Shown one piece after another: positions 23,495-30,221 of a stretch of DNA of 30,221 bases. The DNA is taken from positions 1 through 30,221 of the forward strand of contig DBCM01000073.1 in the NCBI GenBank assembly GCA_002293045.1. The letters are read 5' to 3'. This DNA comes from Flavobacteriales bacterium UBA958 (GTDB taxonomy: Bacteria > Bacteroidota > Bacteroidia > Flavobacteriales_D > Crocinitomicaceae). The notes below the pieces were generated by a model. It searched no databases, had not been told where the DNA came from, and saw nothing but the letters and a program-made list of their open reading frames with translations. Within the stretch, counting starts at the first letter, position 1; each line of letters opens with the position of its first letter. Made by a program: the position numbers and the translations under genes.

Positions 23495-24531
23495 TCCTTG
23501 ATGATTTGAGTTTTCTTCTTGATCTGATCTTTGGTTGTTTCAATAAAATAGACCCCCTTGGCTAAAGCCTCAAGTGTTAATCGGGTTCCACTAAGCATAG
23601 CCATTTTTTCAACAGCTACTTTTTGCCCAAACATATTGAACACGGAAATTTCTTCGGGATTAAATTCTTCAATAAATACGTGGGTTGAACATGGATTAGG
23701 ATAGACACTAATCCTTGAAAGCGCTGTTTCTTCTAACCCCACCCCAATCCCAGGAAGCTCTGTCCATTTAAAGATTTTAGGTAACCCTAAGGTATCGAAA
23801 CTCATTTCCGCAATGGCTAATTTACCGCCTTTACCTACCCAAGAATAACTGTGAGTGGTGTCTGTTGAGGTGCTTACCAAGTTCCACGTAGGAGGAAAGA
23901 TCGGTTGGGCCCAAATCGAATCGCTAAAGACTTCCATGGTATGTATCCGAAGCACATCATAGGTGCCATGTGGGGTCGTAAGTTGTCCCCAGGCATCTGT
24001 GGTGTCATGAACTACTGAGGTCCGCTTGAAGTTAATCTGGCTCAACAATGGATTGATGGCCGCTCCAGGTACGGTCACATCTATCACATAAGTATCGCTG
24101 AAACTAGACCCAAAGGTTCGAGGAAATTGGTGCAGCGTTAAATCAGGGTTGAACACCGCGTTAATGACTCCTGTGCCTAATAAGTCCCCAGAGAACCCTT
24201 GCGTGCTAAAAGATTGTGCACTTTTATTAAAGTACAAGTAACTCGCGTTGTCATTCGTCATGGCCATATTTGAATTCCCAAATTGATTTCCATTCGGAGT
24301 AGAGGCAACAGAAACTACTGATGTATTTTCGGTAATTACGTAATTACTTAAGGTGGTAAAGTTCCAAACTTGGTTGGGACCGCTCCCGCCCGGGCCGGGC
24401 AACACCGTCATGGTATCGCTTTTCCGAGGAATATAATCTCCAACAGAGGGCATGTCTGTTTGGTCTAAGCTGATTTGTCCCCACAGCAGTGGGCTCACAC
24501 ATGCGATGGATAAAAGTAGTAGTAGTTTCAT
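23491..24531 (-). CDS. Secreted protein with T9SS type A sorting domain
   Basis: A 346-residue protein with a signal peptide (about 1-18, LLWG-Q). The last 75 or so residues form a type A Por sorting domain: SVYPNPCSTHVFIEEF, ISVFNMFGQKV, LEALAKGVYFIET and a Lys-rich end. The type IX secretion system uses this domain to export the protein across the outer membrane and often attach it to the surface. The passenger (about 20-265) is beta-rich, Ser/Thr-rich and has no catalytic motif I can recognise. It lies 16 bp after ctaA and overlaps bestrophin by 4 bp. Confidence 0.9.
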   Translation of the reverse strand: MKLLLLLSIACVSPLLWGQISLDQTDMPSVGDYIPRKSDTMTVLPGPGGSGPNQVWNFTTLSNYVITENTSVVSVASTPNGNQFGNSNMAMTNDNASYLYFNKSAQSFSTQGFSGDLLGTGVINAVFNPDLTLHQFPRTFGSSFSDTYVIDVTVPGAAINPLLSQINFKRTSVVHDTTDAWGQLTTPHGTYDVLRIHTMEVFSDSIWAQPIFPPTWNLVSTSTDTTHSYSWVGKGGKLAIAEMSFDTLGLPKIFKWTELPGIGVGLEETALSRISVYPNPCSTHVFIEEFNPEEISVFNMFGQKVAVEKMAMLSGTRLTLEALAKGVYFIETTKDQIKKKTQIIKE

Positions 24532-24547
24532 AGGGTTAATCGTTAGG

Positions 24548-25558
24548 TTATGTAAGTTGTTTTTTAAATCGGTAGGCTCCCATGCCGAGAATGCCTAATA
24601 AGATGGTAGCAAACACTAAATGTGCCGTTTGAACTAGGCCTGGTAGGTCGAAATAAGCCAATAAAACTCCCGCAATCAGTTCAATGCTCAAAATAATAAA
24701 AGCCCAACGAATCATTGGGATTTTCCCTTCTTTCTCATTTTTCCAACCCAAATATACCAACAAAATAAGCACCAGCCAACTGAAACTGCGGTGTATAAAG
24801 AATTCAATTCCCAAATAATCGCTCCATGCCTCTCTACCCATTCCTTGTTTCGTTAAGGCGTCGATGTATTCTCGCACCTGGGTTCCAAGAAACATCTGGT
24901 AAAAAGTAATGACAAATACCGACCACCAAATATAAAACGTCAACTGATTCACGGGAATCTTTGTGCCATGTTTTGGAGAAATCCGGTAGATCAGGTACAT
25001 CTGAATCAGTAAAATGACAAGCGCCAAGAACAAATGGACGGTGATGGTCCAAGGCACCAAGTTCGTGGCAACGACAATAGAGCCAAACCATGCCTCCACG
25101 GCGATGAGCACCAAGTTGATGGCGGAAAGGGTTAAAAGCCAGCGTTTTCGATAGAAAAGTACACTCCAAAAGAACCCTGCTAACATCAGATTACCCGCAA
25201 GAAAACCAAGCAAGCGATTGATATACTCCGTGTAGGTTCTTGCCGCATTAAAAGGCTCTTCTTTCAGTAGGGTGGGGTCTGCTTTGATTTTCTCAGCCGT
25301 TTCTTTCATGCCGATCGATGTCAGAAACTTACAGAATTTAACTGCCTTTTTAGCGCGTTTTTCCTGAAAAATAGACAAATAATTGGCAGGAAGTTGCTCC
25401 TCTGCCGTAGGGGGAATCCATTGTCCAAAACACTTGGGCCAATCTGGACAGCCCATCCCTGAACCGGTAATGCGGACAAAACTCCCGGCGCAAATCACCA
25501 AAAATAAACCAATCAACGTGATCCATTGAAAGCGAAGAAAACGCCTTGAATATTCCAT
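24548..25558 (-). CDS. ctaA: Heme A synthase, COX15/CtaA family
   Basis: From ATG 25558 the protein has 336 residues and 8 probable TM helices. It hydroxylates heme O to heme A for aa3-type cytochrome oxidases. Seen are GSGMGCPDWPKCFG with the paired cysteines, the catalytic-region EYINR (E111), and histidines in TVHLFLAL (H175), FFIHRSF (H256) and QTAHLVFA (H313). In Bacillus CtaA the position three after the Glu is His; here it is Asn (N114). A TTG at 25564 would lie inside the -7 box, so ATG 25558 is used. It heads a likely operon with the T9SS protein, bestrophin and DUF481 genes; no ctaB or cox genes are in the window. Confidence 0.92.
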   Translation of the reverse strand: MEYSRRFLRFQWITLIGLFLVICAGSFVRITGSGMGCPDWPKCFGQWIPPTAEEQLPANYLSIFQEKRAKKAVKFCKFLTSIGMKETAEKIKADPTLLKEEPFNAARTYTEYINRLLGFLAGNLMLAGFFWSVLFYRKRWLLTLSAINLVLIAVEAWFGSIVVATNLVPWTITVHLFLALVILLIQMYLIYRISPKHGTKIPVNQLTFYIWWSVFVITFYQMFLGTQVREYIDALTKQGMGREAWSDYLGIEFFIHRSFSWLVLILLVYLGWKNEKEGKIPMIRWAFIILSIELIAGVLLAYFDLPGLVQTAHLVFATILLGILGMGAYRFKKQLT

Positions 25559-25561
25559 AGT

Positions 25562-25594
25562 CAAAGGTACGGTTTTGATTTATTCGAACACCAA
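25562..25594 (-). promoter_or_regulatory. ctaA promoter, leaderless arrangement
   Basis: On the minus strand a -33 TTG (25594-25592) and a -7 TACCTTTG (25569-25562) are spaced 22 bp, within the Bacteroidota range. The box ends 3 nt before ATG 25558, so transcription should start at or next to the start codon. Confidence 0.7.
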
Positions 25595-25628
25595 TTAATT
25601 CCGTTAAAATTATGTGTAATACCTTGAT

Positions 25629-26351
25629 TCAACGCGATGATAAATACCGAATCACCTCCGCCGCACCGTGTAAGCCAAAGAGTGCCGGCATGTAGCTAAT
25701 GGTGCCATAAAATGACTTCTTGAATTTTGTGCCGTCGGTCATTTTAAGCGAATTTTTATCCTGGAGTTCCGAAGAAAATACGGCTTTGATTCCCCGAAGC
25801 GATGCTCCTTGTCGTTTCATGCGCTTTTTAATATGAGCCCCTAACTTACAGTTGTGTGTATCGGCCAAGTTAACAACCTTTACGGTGGATGGGTCCGATT
25901 TTCCTCCAGCGCCTAAATGGCTAATGATTTTGATTTTTAGTCGTTTGCAGGCGAATAACCATGCCAGTTTCGGACTTACAGAATCAATGCAATCCATCAC
26001 ATAATCGGGTTTGTATTGGGCTAGGAGCTCCCATACGCGTTCAGGTAGCACAAATTCTTCAATAATATTCAGGTTGACTTCGGGATTGATGTCCTTAATG
26101 CGTTCCCCGAGCACCACGGCCTTGTTTCTACCTATCGTGGAATCTAATGCGGTTAATTGTCGGTTTTTATTCGTAGGATCAAATGCATCCCCGTCGATTA
26201 ACGTAAGTGTACCAATTCCGGCCCGGGCAATGAATTCACCCGCAAAAGACCCAATTCCCCCTAAGCCAACGATCATGACGTGAGCGTTTGCCAATTTATT
26301 AAGCTTTTCTGACCCCACCAAGAGTTCAGACCGTTCTAACCAATGACTCAT
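25629..26351 (-). CDS. tcdA: tRNA threonylcarbamoyladenosine dehydratase (ThiF/E1-like)
   Basis: A 240-residue adenylating enzyme of the ThiF/MoeB superfamily, cyclising t6A37 to ct6A in ANN-decoding tRNAs. The N-terminal nucleotide site is IVGLGGIGSFAGEFIARAGI (27-46) with LIDGD (51-55) and the arginine of NKNRQ (61-65). The TcdA-type blocks DCIDSVSPK, ISHLGAGGKSDPS, and SYMPALFGLHGAAEVI near the C-terminus are present. No C-terminal ubiquitin-fold region is seen, which separates it from MoeB/ThiF. It overlaps the tatD stop by 4 bp and is followed by the ctaA promoter. Confidence 0.92.
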   Translation of the reverse strand: MSHWLERSELLVGSEKLNKLANAHVMIVGLGGIGSFAGEFIARAGIGTLTLIDGDAFDPTNKNRQLTALDSTIGRNKAVVLGERIKDINPEVNLNIIEEFVLPERVWELLAQYKPDYVMDCIDSVSPKLAWLFACKRLKIKIISHLGAGGKSDPSTVKVVNLADTHNCKLGAHIKKRMKRQGASLRGIKAVFSSELQDKNSLKMTDGTKFKKSFYGTISYMPALFGLHGAAEVIRYLSSR

Positions 26352-26959
26352 GCCCCAAAAATAGCCAAAAAATTTTGTTCAATTTGAGCATATACTTCTT
26401 CGAGTGGGGTGGAGGTGGCTCTAGAATAGTCGAGGTAGACTTGATTAATATCGCTTGCTGTATCATCAGTTTCAAACAAGATTCGATTTAAGGGAATTTG
26501 AGCTAGGATTGGTTGCATGTGTGGGTTTTGTAGGCTGGCAGGACCGAGACTAAATACAACCTTGGTTTGCAATAAGCGTGAAACTTGTTTGGGAGAATTA
26601 AATCCATGAATAATCCAAGGCGTTTGCTTCGATTTGAGTAACGCATAAAATTCGTCCCATGCGCGTACCAGGTGAAAGATGACTGGTTTTTGTAGTTCAT
26701 TCGCAAGGGCGAGTTGGGCTAAAAGCATCGCGTGTTGGATTTCCATGGAAGGTCCTTTGAGGCGATCCAACCCAACTTCTCCAATAGCCCTGCAGTTTTC
26801 ATGATGTAAGGCGGGGATTATTTCGCTTAGTGACTTAACCTCGGCATCCCACGGGTGTATGCCTACTGAAAAAAGGCTCGCTGTGTAAACGGCATCGCTT
26901 TGGTAAATTCCCTTGTGATTATCCGGAATGGTATGGGTGTGTGCGTTGAAGCATTTCAT
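26348..26959 (-). CDS. TatD family metal-dependent hydrolase
   Basis: A 203-residue TIM-barrel amidohydrolase-type protein with all TatD landmarks: NAHTHT (5-10), GIHPWD (33-38), AIGEVGLDRL (58-67), VIFHLVRAWDE, WIIHGF and LFETDD near the C-terminus. These give two metal sites. TatD proteins act as 3'-5' exonucleases or related hydrolases on DNA or RNA. This one is short compared with E. coli TatD (about 260), chiefly through shorter loops. It is the first gene of a two-gene operon with tcdA. Confidence 0.9.
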   Translation of the reverse strand: MKCFNAHTHTIPDNHKGIYQSDAVYTASLFSVGIHPWDAEVKSLSEIIPALHHENCRAIGEVGLDRLKGPSMEIQHAMLLAQLALANELQKPVIFHLVRAWDEFYALLKSKQTPWIIHGFNSPKQVSRLLQTKVVFSLGPASLQNPHMQPILAQIPLNRILFETDDTASDINQVYLDYSRATSTPLEEVYAQIEQNFLAIFGA

Positions 26960-26966
26960 TTCAATT

Positions 26967-26974
26967 CAAAATTA
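26967..26974 (-). promoter_or_regulatory. -7 box of the tatD-tcdA operon
   Basis: TAATTTTG on the minus strand ends 7 nt before ATG 26959. No -33 TTG at 17-23 bp, so support is partial. Confidence 0.4.
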
Positions 26975-27049
26975 AGCGGGAATTAAGAAATATCGCGAAG
27001 TCACATGATTTTTTGTATATTCGGCAACAATAATCTTTAAAACTAAGCT

Positions 27050-28432
27050 ATGAGTACTGTGAGTATAGATGACAATCATTCAGAAAAGAAGGGTCACCCA
27101 AAAGCCCTTTATTTATTGTTTTTTACCGAAATGTGGGAACGCTTCAGTTATTACGGAATGCGTGGAATCTTAATTTTATACTTAACGAAGTCTTATTTCG
27201 AGGGAGGATTAGCGATTGATGAAAAAGACGCCTCTCTGATTTATGGGTTTTTTACAGGTTTCGTGTATTTTACGCCGCTCATCGGAGGGTGGTTAGCCGA
27301 TCAATACATAGGTCAGCGAAAAGCCATCACCATAGGTGGAATTACGATGATGCTCGGTCAATTTACACTCTTCGCCCTGAATACGCACACCGGGTTGTAC
27401 ATGGGATTATTGCTATTAATCATAGGGAATGGATTTTTTAAACCGAATATCTCCACCCTTGTAGGCAGGTTGTATTCGGATAATGACCCACGTCGAGATG
27501 CCGCCTTTTCTATTTTTTACATGGGAATTAACCTTGGCGCTTTTTTAGCTCCATTAGCCATCGGATACTTCAGTGATGGTATTTTTGCCACACGGGATGC
27601 CGCAGGAAAAATCATTACCTATGGCTATAAGTATGGATTCTTGATTTCAGGAATTGGAATGCTTCTTGGGCAGTTATTATTTAATGGGCTTGCACAAAAA
27701 TACCTTAAGGATATCGGCCGATATCCAGCAACAAAAAAGGATGAGTCTGAAGGAGCTGTGGAGGTTAAACCAGTAACGAAAGAGGATCGTCAACGACACA
27801 TTGTTATTTTTATTTTAACAGCATTCGTAGTCTTCTTTTGGGCCGGATTTGAGCAGGCGGGTTCTTCTCTATCGTTGTACACCGATAAATACATTAATCG
27901 TGTGGTTCTCGGTTTTGAAATTCCAACGGCATGGTTTCAATCGGTGAATCCGCTATTTATCGTTGCGTTAGCACCGTTGTTTGCTGTGTTTTGGACCAGC
28001 AGTCTGGGTAAAAAACTTTCCACTCCAATTAAAATGGGATTGGGAATGATTTTATTGGGAATTGGCTTTTTCTTCATGTTAGCCGCTGTGGCAGAACGCG
28101 GAGGCAACGTGGAAGATGTGAATATTAAAGCTTCTTTGGTCTGGTTGGTGATGACCTATTTATTACATACCATTGGTGAGCTTTGTTTGTCTCCCGTAGG
28201 ATTATCGGTGGTTACCAAGCTTTCACACCCCAAATTCGCATCCTTAATGATGGGTGTATGGTTATTGGCTTCCTTCCTTGCAAACATTATTGGCGGCTTT
28301 GTCGCATCCGTTGTAGAATCTTTAGGAGCCTCTACAATTTTTGCTACCATTGCTGGGTTTGTGATTGGTTTAGGGTTAATTATGATTTTACTGAACAAAC
28401 AAATATTGAAGTTAATGCACGGTATTCGCTAG
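27050..28432 (+). CDS. POT family (proton-dependent oligopeptide) transporter
   Basis: A 460-residue MFS-type peptide:proton symporter with 12-14 TM helices. The POT signatures are clear: FFTEMWERFSYYGMRGILIL (25-44, ExxER motif), GGWLADQYIGQRKAI, NGFFKPNISTLVGRLY and DAAFSIFYMGINLGAFLAPL (PTR2 motif), and LLHTIGELCLSPVGLSVVTK in the C-terminal half. It imports di- and tripeptides. It is a single gene with a strong terminator 18 nt after the stop, and divergent from tatD (90 bp). A weak -7 (TATATTCG, 27016-27023, one mismatch) may serve it. Confidence 0.95.
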   Translation: MSTVSIDDNHSEKKGHPKALYLLFFTEMWERFSYYGMRGILILYLTKSYFEGGLAIDEKDASLIYGFFTGFVYFTPLIGGWLADQYIGQRKAITIGGITMMLGQFTLFALNTHTGLYMGLLLLIIGNGFFKPNISTLVGRLYSDNDPRRDAAFSIFYMGINLGAFLAPLAIGYFSDGIFATRDAAGKIITYGYKYGFLISGIGMLLGQLLFNGLAQKYLKDIGRYPATKKDESEGAVEVKPVTKEDRQRHIVIFILTAFVVFFWAGFEQAGSSLSLYTDKYINRVVLGFEIPTAWFQSVNPLFIVALAPLFAVFWTSSLGKKLSTPIKMGLGMILLGIGFFFMLAAVAERGGNVEDVNIKASLVWLVMTYLLHTIGELCLSPVGLSVVTKLSHPKFASLMMGVWLLASFLANIIGGFVASVVESLGASTIFATIAGFVIGLGLIMILLNKQILKLMHGIR

Positions 28433-28450
28433 GCAGATATGCAAATCATT

Positions 28451-28480
28451 AAAAAAGGGGACCTAAGTCCCCTTTTTTTT
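28451..28480. terminator. Bidirectional intrinsic terminator
   Basis: AAAAAAGGGGAC / GTCCCCTTTTTT (28451-28462 with 28467-28478) with a 4-nt loop CTAA and a run of 8 T. It ends the POT transporter transcript; the A run on the other side gives a T tract for the convergent gene ending at 28491. Confidence 0.93.
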
Positions 28481-28490
28481 GTGCAATGAT

Positions 28491-29027
28491 TTAGATTCGA
28501 TACTTTTTGAAGAATGCCTCCCAGTTCCATAGGAAGGGTGCAATTAACTCATCGATGCGCTTTAGGAATACAGGATTCGGGGTATTCATGCGCTTGAAGT
28601 AATCGTCTTGGTACTCGTTTAAGCCATATTTATGAAACACTGCTTTTGACATCGCATAAAGCGTGGTTTTAGATGGAATGTTCACCCGCTTCATGTATGA
28701 CTTATAGTCTTGGATTAATTGACGCATTTCCAGCTCTTCCATTTTATAGACGCTTGCTAACTTGTCGTAAACAAGATTGATTACTCTCGTGCCAGATTGG
28801 CCATCGAATAAGCGTTCCATTTCAATGATATTTCCTGTAATTACAATCAGGGCGAATTCGTTTACGTTCTTGGGGTCTATGGAAGGGGAGCTTATGAAGC
28901 ATGGATCTTCGTTGATGGCACCTGCAACCAACTCAAACCCGCGATCAATCACATCAAATATTCCGTTGATGAAAATATTGGAAACTTGATCTTCGCTTAA
29001 CTTTTTCTTTAAAATACTGGAAAACAT
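28491..29027 (-). CDS. Conserved-type hypothetical protein, all-helical
   Basis: A 178-residue, soluble, mostly alpha-helical protein without signal peptide or TM segment. Visible blocks include VSNIFINGIFDVIDRGFELV (16-35), FALIVITGNIIEMERLF (58-74), SYMKRVNIPSKTTLYAMSKA and a C-terminal ELIAPFLWNWEAFFKKY. I do not recognise a family. The start ATG 29027 is supported by a -7 box 28 nt upstream. The promoter carries a perfect palindrome (29049-29068), so the gene may be controlled by a DNA-binding dimer. It is divergent from the cyclophilin gene and convergent with the POT transporter. Confidence 0.75.
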   Translation of the reverse strand: MFSSILKKKLSEDQVSNIFINGIFDVIDRGFELVAGAINEDPCFISSPSIDPKNVNEFALIVITGNIIEMERLFDGQSGTRVINLVYDKLASVYKMEELEMRQLIQDYKSYMKRVNIPSKTTLYAMSKAVFHKYGLNEYQDDYFKRMNTPNPVFLKRIDELIAPFLWNWEAFFKKYRI

Positions 29028-29048
29028 TGTTTAACTGAGTATTTGCTG

Positions 29049-29068
29049 TTAGCTACAAAAATAGCTAA
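29049..29068 (-). promoter_or_regulatory. -7 box inside a perfect palindrome, upstream of the unknown gene
   Basis: TTAGCTA-N6-TAGCTAA is a perfect 7-bp inverted repeat. The minus-strand -7 box TATTTTTG (29063-29056) lies in its middle, 28 nt before ATG 29027. No -33 TTG at the usual spacing, which is compatible with an activated or weak promoter. Operator function is inferred. Confidence 0.5.
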
Positions 29069-29133
29069 GGTTTCGCGATTATTTTTTTTCTATGTTTTAT
29101 CTTATTAACGGAGTTTTCAACAGCAATCCGATG

Positions 29134-29141
29134 TATTTTTG
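29134..29141 (+). promoter_or_regulatory. -7 box of the cyclophilin gene
   Basis: TATTTTTG matches TAnnTTTG and ends 15 nt before ATG 29157. It covers the alternative TTG start at 29139, which excludes that start. No -33 TTG at 17-23 bp. Confidence 0.5.
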
Positions 29142-29156
29142 TCAAAAATTTATTCA

Positions 29157-29609
29157 ATGAAAGCAATTATCAAAACATCAAAAGGAAACATGGTGGCGGA
29201 TCTTTATGAATTCGATGCGCCTAACACCGTAGCTAATTTTAAAAAGTTAGCAGAGGAGGGATATTATAATAACCTCACTTGGCATCGAGTTATTCCCGAT
29301 TTTGTAATTCAAGGAGGATGTCCAAATTCTCGTCCAGGAGCATCAGGCATGCCGGGGACCGGTGGACCAGGTTATCAAATCGATTGCGAACTGGATGGGG
29401 AATTACAACATCACGACCGAGGTGTTCTATCTATGGCGCATGCTGGAAGAAACACCGGGGGATCCCAGTTTTTTGTATGCCATTCAAGAAATAACACCGC
29501 ACATTTAGATAGAAATCATACGTGCTTTGGTAAAGTAACGGAAGGCTTGGATGTGTTAGATGAAATTCGTCAAGGCGATGAAATCATCGGAATCGAAATT
29601 CAAGCGTAA
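29157..29609 (+). CDS. Peptidylprolyl isomerase, cyclophilin type
   Basis: From ATG 29157 the protein has 150 residues, a single cyclophilin domain with no signal peptide, so cytoplasmic. It catalyses cis-trans isomerisation of Xaa-Pro bonds. The active site is seen in WHRVIPDFVIQGG (R and F), MAHAGRNTGGSQFFVC (Q and F) and HLDRNHTCFGKV. The upstream TTG 29139 overlaps the -7 box and is rejected. It is convergent with the serA-like gene (9 bp between stops). Confidence 0.95.
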   Translation: MKAIIKTSKGNMVADLYEFDAPNTVANFKKLAEEGYYNNLTWHRVIPDFVIQGGCPNSRPGASGMPGTGGPGYQIDCELDGELQHHDRGVLSMAHAGRNTGGSQFFVCHSRNNTAHLDRNHTCFGKVTEGLDVLDEIRQGDEIIGIEIQA

Positions 29610-29618
29610 TAAATTGTG

Positions 29619-30221
29619 TTAGAAGCGGCCGAATTGACCAATAATCAGTTCGGCTAATTCTTCACCGATTCGGTCTTGTGCTTCATTGGTGGCTGCACCA
29701 ATGTGTGGCGTACAAGCGATGTTGGGATGACTAATTAATCGTTGGTCTGGATTAGGTTCGTTGTTAAACACGTCTAACGCTGCTGCTGCAACCGTTCCAT
29801 TCGCTAAGGCATCCAATAAGGCTTGCTCATCAATCACACCACCTCGGGCCGAGTTTACAATCCGAATCCCTTTTTTCATGGCATTGAACTCCGCAGCTCC
29901 GATCACCGCAGAGCCATTGGCTTGTTTAGGGACATGAATCGATAAATAGTCAAGTAATCCGAGGGTTTCATTGCACAAGGTGGCACTTTGAAGTTTAACC
30001 AACACCTGACTTCCATTTCCGATTAATACCGGAATTTCGAATTCTTTTTCAGTGTGCGTAATGGGAACTATATGCATCCCTGCCCCCAAGGCATACGACG
30101 CTAAACTCTGTCCGATTCGACCAAAACCAAGAATCCCAATAGTTTTACCTCGTAGTTCTACCCCTTTACCATAGTTCTTTTTTAAGGTGGAAAAATCACC
30201 GTGCTCCATGTGCTTGAAGCT
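29619..30221 (-). CDS. serA: D-2-hydroxyacid dehydrogenase, probably D-3-phosphoglycerate dehydrogenase, 5'-truncated by window edge
   Basis: The frame is open to the window end; about 200 C-terminal residues are visible and roughly the first 115 are missing. It contains the full NAD-binding domain of the family: GKTIGILGFGRIGQSLA (GxGxxG), DYLSIHVPKQ, NSARGGVIDEQALLDAL with the catalytic Arg region, the Glu in FNNEPNPDQ, and the catalytic His in CTPHIGAATNEAQDRIG. The protein ends right after this domain with no ACT domain, like short PGDHs of Bacteroidota. SerA starts serine synthesis from 3-phosphoglycerate. The substrate cannot be fixed without the N-terminus and neighbours (serC would be expected next). 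Confidence 0.85.
   Translation of the reverse strand, partial: SFKHMEHGDFSTLKKNYGKGVELRGKTIGILGFGRIGQSLASYALGAGMHIVPITHTEKEFEIPVLIGNGSQVLVKLQSATLCNETLGLLDYLSIHVPKQANGSAVIGAAEFNAMKKGIRIVNSARGGVIDEQALLDALANGTVAAAALDVFNNEPNPDQRLISHPNIACTPHIGAATNEAQDRIGEELAELIIGQFGRF

Noticed and set aside
29139..29156. TTG start at 29139 for the cyclophilin
   Set aside because: It overlaps the -7 box TATTTTTG, and ATG 29157 gives the exact family N-terminus.
1..30221. CRISPR arrays, transposases, phage genes, toxin-antitoxin pairs or defence genes
   Set aside because: I saw no repeat-spacer pattern and no protein with such motifs on either strand.

Overview
The window reads as an ordinary chromosomal segment from a member of the Bacteroidota, most likely a flavobacterium-like lineage (Flavobacteriales; order and family are inference). 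The support is a protein with a type IX secretion (Por) C-terminal sorting domain, the bacillithiol enzyme BshC, a DUF4301 protein, a Bacteroidota-type heme A synthase, several BBP2/DUF481-like outer-membrane barrels, and promoters of the Bacteroidota form (-33 TTG, -7 TAnnTTTG). I see no Shine-Dalgarno-like sequence at the starts I examined. There is no prophage, insertion sequence, CRISPR array or obvious defence island.

Layout. 1-2877: the 3' part of a single-pass membrane protein, then a divergent pair made of a SAM methyltransferase (-) and a DUF4301 protein (+). 2833-9042: a tetR-tolC-adaptor-RND efflux operon on the minus strand with a clear promoter/operator palindrome at one end and an intrinsic terminator inside the neighbouring coding sequence at the other. 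9097-10625: a minus-strand run of a secreted CAP-domain protein, a 34-residue Cys-rich lipoprotein and an SPFH/stomatin-like protein. 10706-11554: a lone outer-membrane barrel. 11557-15513: an overlapping minus-strand operon of MsbA-like ABC exporter, bshC and a short KDPG/KHG aldolase. 15568-15842: rpmH with promoter and terminator, followed by a BBP2 porin. 16941-19525: a secreted HExxH protein, a small unknown protein and a YdjM-like membrane hydrolase.

19526-20056 has no protein gene. It holds a bidirectional terminator, a CAT-anticodon tRNA (probably elongator Met), a palindromic repeat and a second copy of the tRNA 5' end. 20057-21754: an OmpA-like lipoprotein facing a 57-residue membrane protein and a short Aat (L/F-transferase). 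21832-25594: a probable operon of ctaA, a T9SS cargo protein, a bestrophin channel and a DUF481-like barrel. 25629-26974: tatD-tcdA. 27050-28480: a POT peptide transporter with terminator. 28491-30221: an unknown protein, a cyclophilin and the 3' two thirds of a D-2-hydroxyacid dehydrogenase (probably serA).

Most genes are housekeeping or envelope functions. I did not find a convincing new multi-gene system. The points most worth a second look are the tRNA-flanking palindrome with its duplicated tRNA start, the secreted HExxH protein without a recognised family, the efflux-operon regulatory ends, the two tiny genes, and several -7 boxes that abut their start codons and imply leaderless or nearly leaderless mRNAs.
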